This document shows, piece by piece, positions 14,770-17,559 of a DNA stretch of 17,559 nucleotides. The notes under the pieces are model-generated. The model did not search any database. It was not told where the DNA came from and worked only from the letters and a program-made list of their open reading frames with translations. This DNA comes from CAZTCJ01 sp964612085 (lineage in GTDB: Bacteria; Pseudomonadota; Alphaproteobacteria; JAJFIK01), in assembly GCA_964612085.1 (NCBI GenBank), contig CAZTCJ010000075.1, positions 1 to 17,559 on the forward strand, written 5' to 3'. How positions within the stretch are numbered: position 1 is the first letter of the stretch; each line of letters begins with the position of its first letter. The translations under genes and the position numbers were made by a program.

Positions 14770-15891
14770 ATGGACGCTTCCGATCGCTACACACGGCGTT
14801 TTGTCATGAGCGGCTTGGGCGCGAGCGTCCTGCTGCCGGCCGGTCTGGCCTGGGCGAGTAAGCCCCGGTTCACGCGCCTGCGGGAGGAGACGTTTTCCTG
14901 CGGCGGTCAGACCTATAGGGTCGAGATCTACAAATGCCATGCTTTCGCGCAAGCTCTCGGGATCGCGGACGATCAATCGGACATCGCCTGCGAGTTCATC
15001 AAAATTCCGGACGGGTCCTTTCTGCAAGGCAGCGGCAAGGCAGAACAGGACGCCATGGCGCGGGCGGAAGGCAGCGGCATCGCGGGCCGCTACAACCGCG
15101 AACACGAAAGCCCGCAACGCACCGTGACCGTCCCCTCCTTCCTGCTGGCCCGCACGCCGGTCACCAAAACCCTGTGGCGTGAACTCGCTTTGCTTTCCGG
15201 GTCTCCGCCTACGCCGTCCTTCTTTCAGCATTCAGACGAGCGCGCCCCGGTGGAACAGGTCTCCTGGGTCGATGTGCGCCAATGGATCCACGGTGTTAAC
15301 CAGATGCATTTTCTCTCGCTCCGCCTGCCGAGCGAATCCGAATGGGAATATGCCTGCCGGGCGGGCACCACCACGCCACTCTATAATGGGGATATGACCA
15401 TTCTCGGGGTCGCCAATTGTCCGGAGATCGATGAAATCGGCTGGTATATGGGCAATTGCGCAGTCGATTACGAGGGCGCAGTCGACTCCTCCAACTGGCC
15501 CCAGAAGCAATATCCCCATACCCGCGCCGGAACTTTGCCCGTGGGTCTGAAGCGGGAGAACGCCTTCGGCCTTTACGACATGATGGGCAACGTCATGGAG
15601 TGGACGGAAGATTGGTCGCATAAGGACTATGTGGACGCGCCGACCGACGGCAGCGCCTGGACCGGGGGCGACTGGATCCCCGGCAGCCTGATCAATGGCC
15701 CGGTAGGCCCTGAAGGCCCCCATGTCACCGTGCGCGACGGCACCGACGTGCCCGGACGGGTGCGGCGCGGCGGCAGTTGGCGGCAGCTTGCGTTCAATTT
15801 CCGCTCGGCCCTGCGCAGCCATCGCGGTCCCAATTTCACCGACGCTAATCACGGCTTCCGGGTCGCCGCCGCCGTGCCGGCCGGTCTTTGA
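14770..15891 (+). CDS. Exported FGE/SUMF1/PvdO-fold protein without FGE cysteines (paralogue 1)
   Basis: This 373-residue protein has a twin-arginine-like signal (TRRFVMSG, hydrophobic to residue 29, AWA cleavage). After a short module beginning TFSCGGQTYRVEIY (41-54) comes the FGE-sulfatase fold, from EFIKIPDGSFLQGS (75-88). Family hallmarks include PVEQVSWVDVRQW (160-172), LRLPSESEWEYACRAGT (184-200), NAFGLYDMMGNVMEWTEDW (264-282), VRRGGSW (331-337) and HGFRVA at the end. True FGE needs two cysteines in a GGS-x2-C-x4-C context. Here those places are Gln339 and Phe344, so formylglycine synthesis by the known mechanism is unlikely, and no sulfatase is encoded nearby. PvdO, the periplasmic FGE-like protein of pyoverdine maturation, is a precedent for another oxidative role. 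GGGGAGA precedes the ATG. Confidence 0.85.
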   Translation: MDASDRYTRRFVMSGLGASVLLPAGLAWASKPRFTRLREETFSCGGQTYRVEIYKCHAFAQALGIADDQSDIACEFIKIPDGSFLQGSGKAEQDAMARAEGSGIAGRYNREHESPQRTVTVPSFLLARTPVTKTLWRELALLSGSPPTPSFFQHSDERAPVEQVSWVDVRQWIHGVNQMHFLSLRLPSESEWEYACRAGTTTPLYNGDMTILGVANCPEIDEIGWYMGNCAVDYEGAVDSSNWPQKQYPHTRAGTLPVGLKRENAFGLYDMMGNVMEWTEDWSHKDYVDAPTDGSAWTGGDWIPGSLINGPVGPEGPHVTVRDGTDVPGRVRRGGSWRQLAFNFRSALRSHRGPNFTDANHGFRVAAAVPAGL

Positions 15892-15936
15892 ACGGATTGA
15901 CTTCAAGGTTTATCAAATCAGTTGAAAGCGGATCTT

Positions 15937-17559
15937 ATGACCATGAGCATCATCACCTTGTCTTTGAACGGAATGGCGGTCCGGCGGGCCGGTCTTGCCG
16001 GCGTGTGGATTTCGGTTCTCGCAATGTTGTGCGCGGCGGCCCATATGGGTCCGGCCCGCGCGGACGACTCTGTCCGCTCGGCAGGCGTGACGGTGCCGCA
16101 TGAGACGCTCGAGCAGATCGTCGGGGAATGGCGTCTTGAGATCCGGCGCGAGCGCATGGGCGCGCGCGGCAGAACCACTGAGGAGGCCTTGACCATCAGA
16201 GTCGAGGATGGGGTTTTGTCCGCATCCCTCGACACACCGTCCGGACCCAAACCGGTCAGCGATTTTATGTACCATGCGGATGGCCGGTTGACCTGGCAGG
16301 TTCCCACCCGCGCGCCCGGCAGCGACAGGCCCATGAACCCGCGCCAGAGGATTTTGGTCGGCCCCACGCTGTCTTACGAAGCCAAGCTGCAGGAAGGCAC
16401 ACTGGAAGGGTTCATGCGCGCCTATTTCGGAGCGGCGGCCTTTCGGGGCGTCAAATCCGGGAGCGGCATGACCCCGCCGGAGATCACACAGCCCTCCGCC
16501 GAGGCGGCCACACCGGACGGCAAGGCATTTCGCTGGTTGCGCACGGAGACGTTCTCCATCGGCGGACAGACGCACCGTATGGAGATTTACCGGTCCAATC
16601 TGCTTGCCGCCGCCCTTGGTCTCGGGCCAGATGAAACCGATATCAGCACCGAGTTCGCCCTGATCCCCAAGGGACGCTTCCTGATGGGCAGCTCCGAGGA
16701 AACGCAACAGCAGATGATTGCGGCCGGGCGCAGGGCTTCGATGCTGAAAGACGAATCGCCCCAGCGCGAGGTTACTGTCAACCAGTTCCTCATGGCCCGG
16801 ACGGAACTGACCCAGGAGCTGTGGCGGAAACTGGCGCATTTGGCCGGTCTGCCGCGCCATCCGTCCTTCTTCGCGCAAGCGGGAGACCGGGCGCCGGTCG
16901 AGCAGGTCTCGTGGAATGAGACGCGGCTTTGGCTGACAGCGGTGAACGACGTCTATGGTCTGAGCCTGCGCATGCCCAGCGAGGCGGAATGGGAATATGC
17001 CGTACGCGCCGGAACCACGACGCCCCTTTACAATGGCGGATCTCCGGACGGCACCGAGGATGCGGAACAATTGGGCCCGATCGCCTGGTATCTCGGCAAC
17101 AGCGAAGCCGCCTATCCCGGCGGCGTGGCCACGGCGGGAACGGCTTATGCGCAGGTCCCCGTGGCTTTTCTGGGCACCCAGCCCGTGGGCCAGAAAACGC
17201 CGAATGCGTTCGGGCTCTACGACATGCTCGGCAATGTGCTGGAGTGGTGCGCGGATCTTGCCCATGGCAGCTATATCGGTGCGCCCGAGGATGCCAAGCC
17301 ATGGCGCGGCGGCGATTGGGTCACGGGAAGCCTGCTCAACGGTCCGATGACGGAGGACGGGCCGCTCGTTACCGCCCGCGACCAGGCTTATGTGCCTGGA
17401 CGGGTGCGCCGTGGCGGAAGCTGGCGCAATGTGGCCCAGAACACGCGCGCGGCCATGCGCAGCATAAGGGGTCCGAATTTCACCGATGCCAATAACGGCA
17501 TCCGTCTCGCGGCCTCCGTGCCGGACGACCTGCCCGCCCCCGGCGCAACGCGCGATTGA
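15937..17559 (+). CDS. Exported FGE/SUMF1/PvdO-fold protein with N-terminal beta domain (paralogue 2)
   Basis: This protein is about 540 residues long. Its export signal is best seen from the internal Met13 (VRRAGLAG, hydrophobic stretch, cleavage after ARA at 42). Starts at TTG 15922, ATG 15937, 15943 and 15973 are all in frame and none has a strong ribosome-binding site. Residues about 55-175 form an extra domain absent from paralogue 1. It begins IVGEWRLEIR and looks like a small all-beta, lipocalin-like fold; I do not recognise a named family. From TFSIGGQTHRMEIY (205-218) onward it parallels paralogue 1 throughout, including the FGE hallmarks SLRMPSEAEWEYA, NAFGLYDMLGNVLEW and VRRGGSW. 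The FGE cysteine places are Asn498 and Thr503, so it too lacks that chemistry. It follows paralogue 1 by 45 bases and ends with the last bases of the window. Confidence 0.83.
   Translation: MTMSIITLSLNGMAVRRAGLAGVWISVLAMLCAAAHMGPARADDSVRSAGVTVPHETLEQIVGEWRLEIRRERMGARGRTTEEALTIRVEDGVLSASLDTPSGPKPVSDFMYHADGRLTWQVPTRAPGSDRPMNPRQRILVGPTLSYEAKLQEGTLEGFMRAYFGAAAFRGVKSGSGMTPPEITQPSAEAATPDGKAFRWLRTETFSIGGQTHRMEIYRSNLLAAALGLGPDETDISTEFALIPKGRFLMGSSEETQQQMIAAGRRASMLKDESPQREVTVNQFLMARTELTQELWRKLAHLAGLPRHPSFFAQAGDRAPVEQVSWNETRLWLTAVNDVYGLSLRMPSEAEWEYAVRAGTTTPLYNGGSPDGTEDAEQLGPIAWYLGNSEAAYPGGVATAGTAYAQVPVAFLGTQPVGQKTPNAFGLYDMLGNVLEWCADLAHGSYIGAPEDAKPWRGGDWVTGSLLNGPMTEDGPLVTARDQAYVPGRVRRGGSWRNVAQNTRAAMRSIRGPNFTDANNGIRLAASVPDDLPAPGATRD

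Noticed and set aside
14770..17559. Annotating the paralogues as active formylglycine-generating enzymes
   Set aside because: Both cysteines needed for that chemistry are absent in both proteins, and no sulfatase gene is present in the window.

Overview
The window is GC-rich, densely coding DNA that looks alphaproteobacterial. The clues are an Azospirillum-type glutamate synthase large subunit with a gltD-then-gltB order, and a TonB-receptor/acyl-CoA-ligase/thiolase set of the kind common in alphaproteobacteria that live on organic acids. The genus cannot be fixed from this sequence alone.

Layout. (1) Bases 1-4735 hold the 3' end of gltD and all of gltB, overlapping by ATGA. This is housekeeping ammonium assimilation and forms the edge of the region. 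(2) Bases 4736-4886 are a regulatory gap with two adjoining palindromes. (3) At 4887-5927 (+) is a secreted LpqC/polyhydroxybutyrate-depolymerase-like esterase. (4) At 5940-9035 (-) is a catabolic unit: acyl-CoA ligase, then a DUF35 zinc-ribbon/OB-fold protein, then an SCP2-type thiolase. (5) At 9205-11442 (-) is a TonB-dependent outer-membrane receptor lying upstream of that unit on the same strand. A 169-base gap with three strong stem-loops separates them. (6) At 11571-12380 (+) is a divergent GntR/FCD-type regulator. (7) At 12608-17559 (+) is an apparent three-gene operon for exported proteins: an FG-GAP/ASPIC-UnbV (CRTAC1-like) protein and two tandem paralogues of the formylglycine-generating-enzyme (FGE/SUMF1/PvdO) fold. 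Both paralogues lack the two catalytic cysteines of true FGE.

What ties it together. The palindrome ATTATCGATAAT occurs in three gaps: before the esterase, in the receptor/regulator divergent region, and before the CRTAC1-FGE-FGE operon. At two of these places a degenerate second copy lies next to it. The simplest reading, which is inference, is a local regulon run by the GntR-like protein. An exported esterase releases a product, the TonB receptor imports it, the ligase and DUF35/thiolase pair activate and cleave an acyl chain, and the exported CRTAC1/FGE-like proteins do an unknown periplasmic or surface job. The substrate is not revealed by the sequence. The CRTAC1 plus paired cysteine-less FGE-like module is the part most likely to be undescribed.
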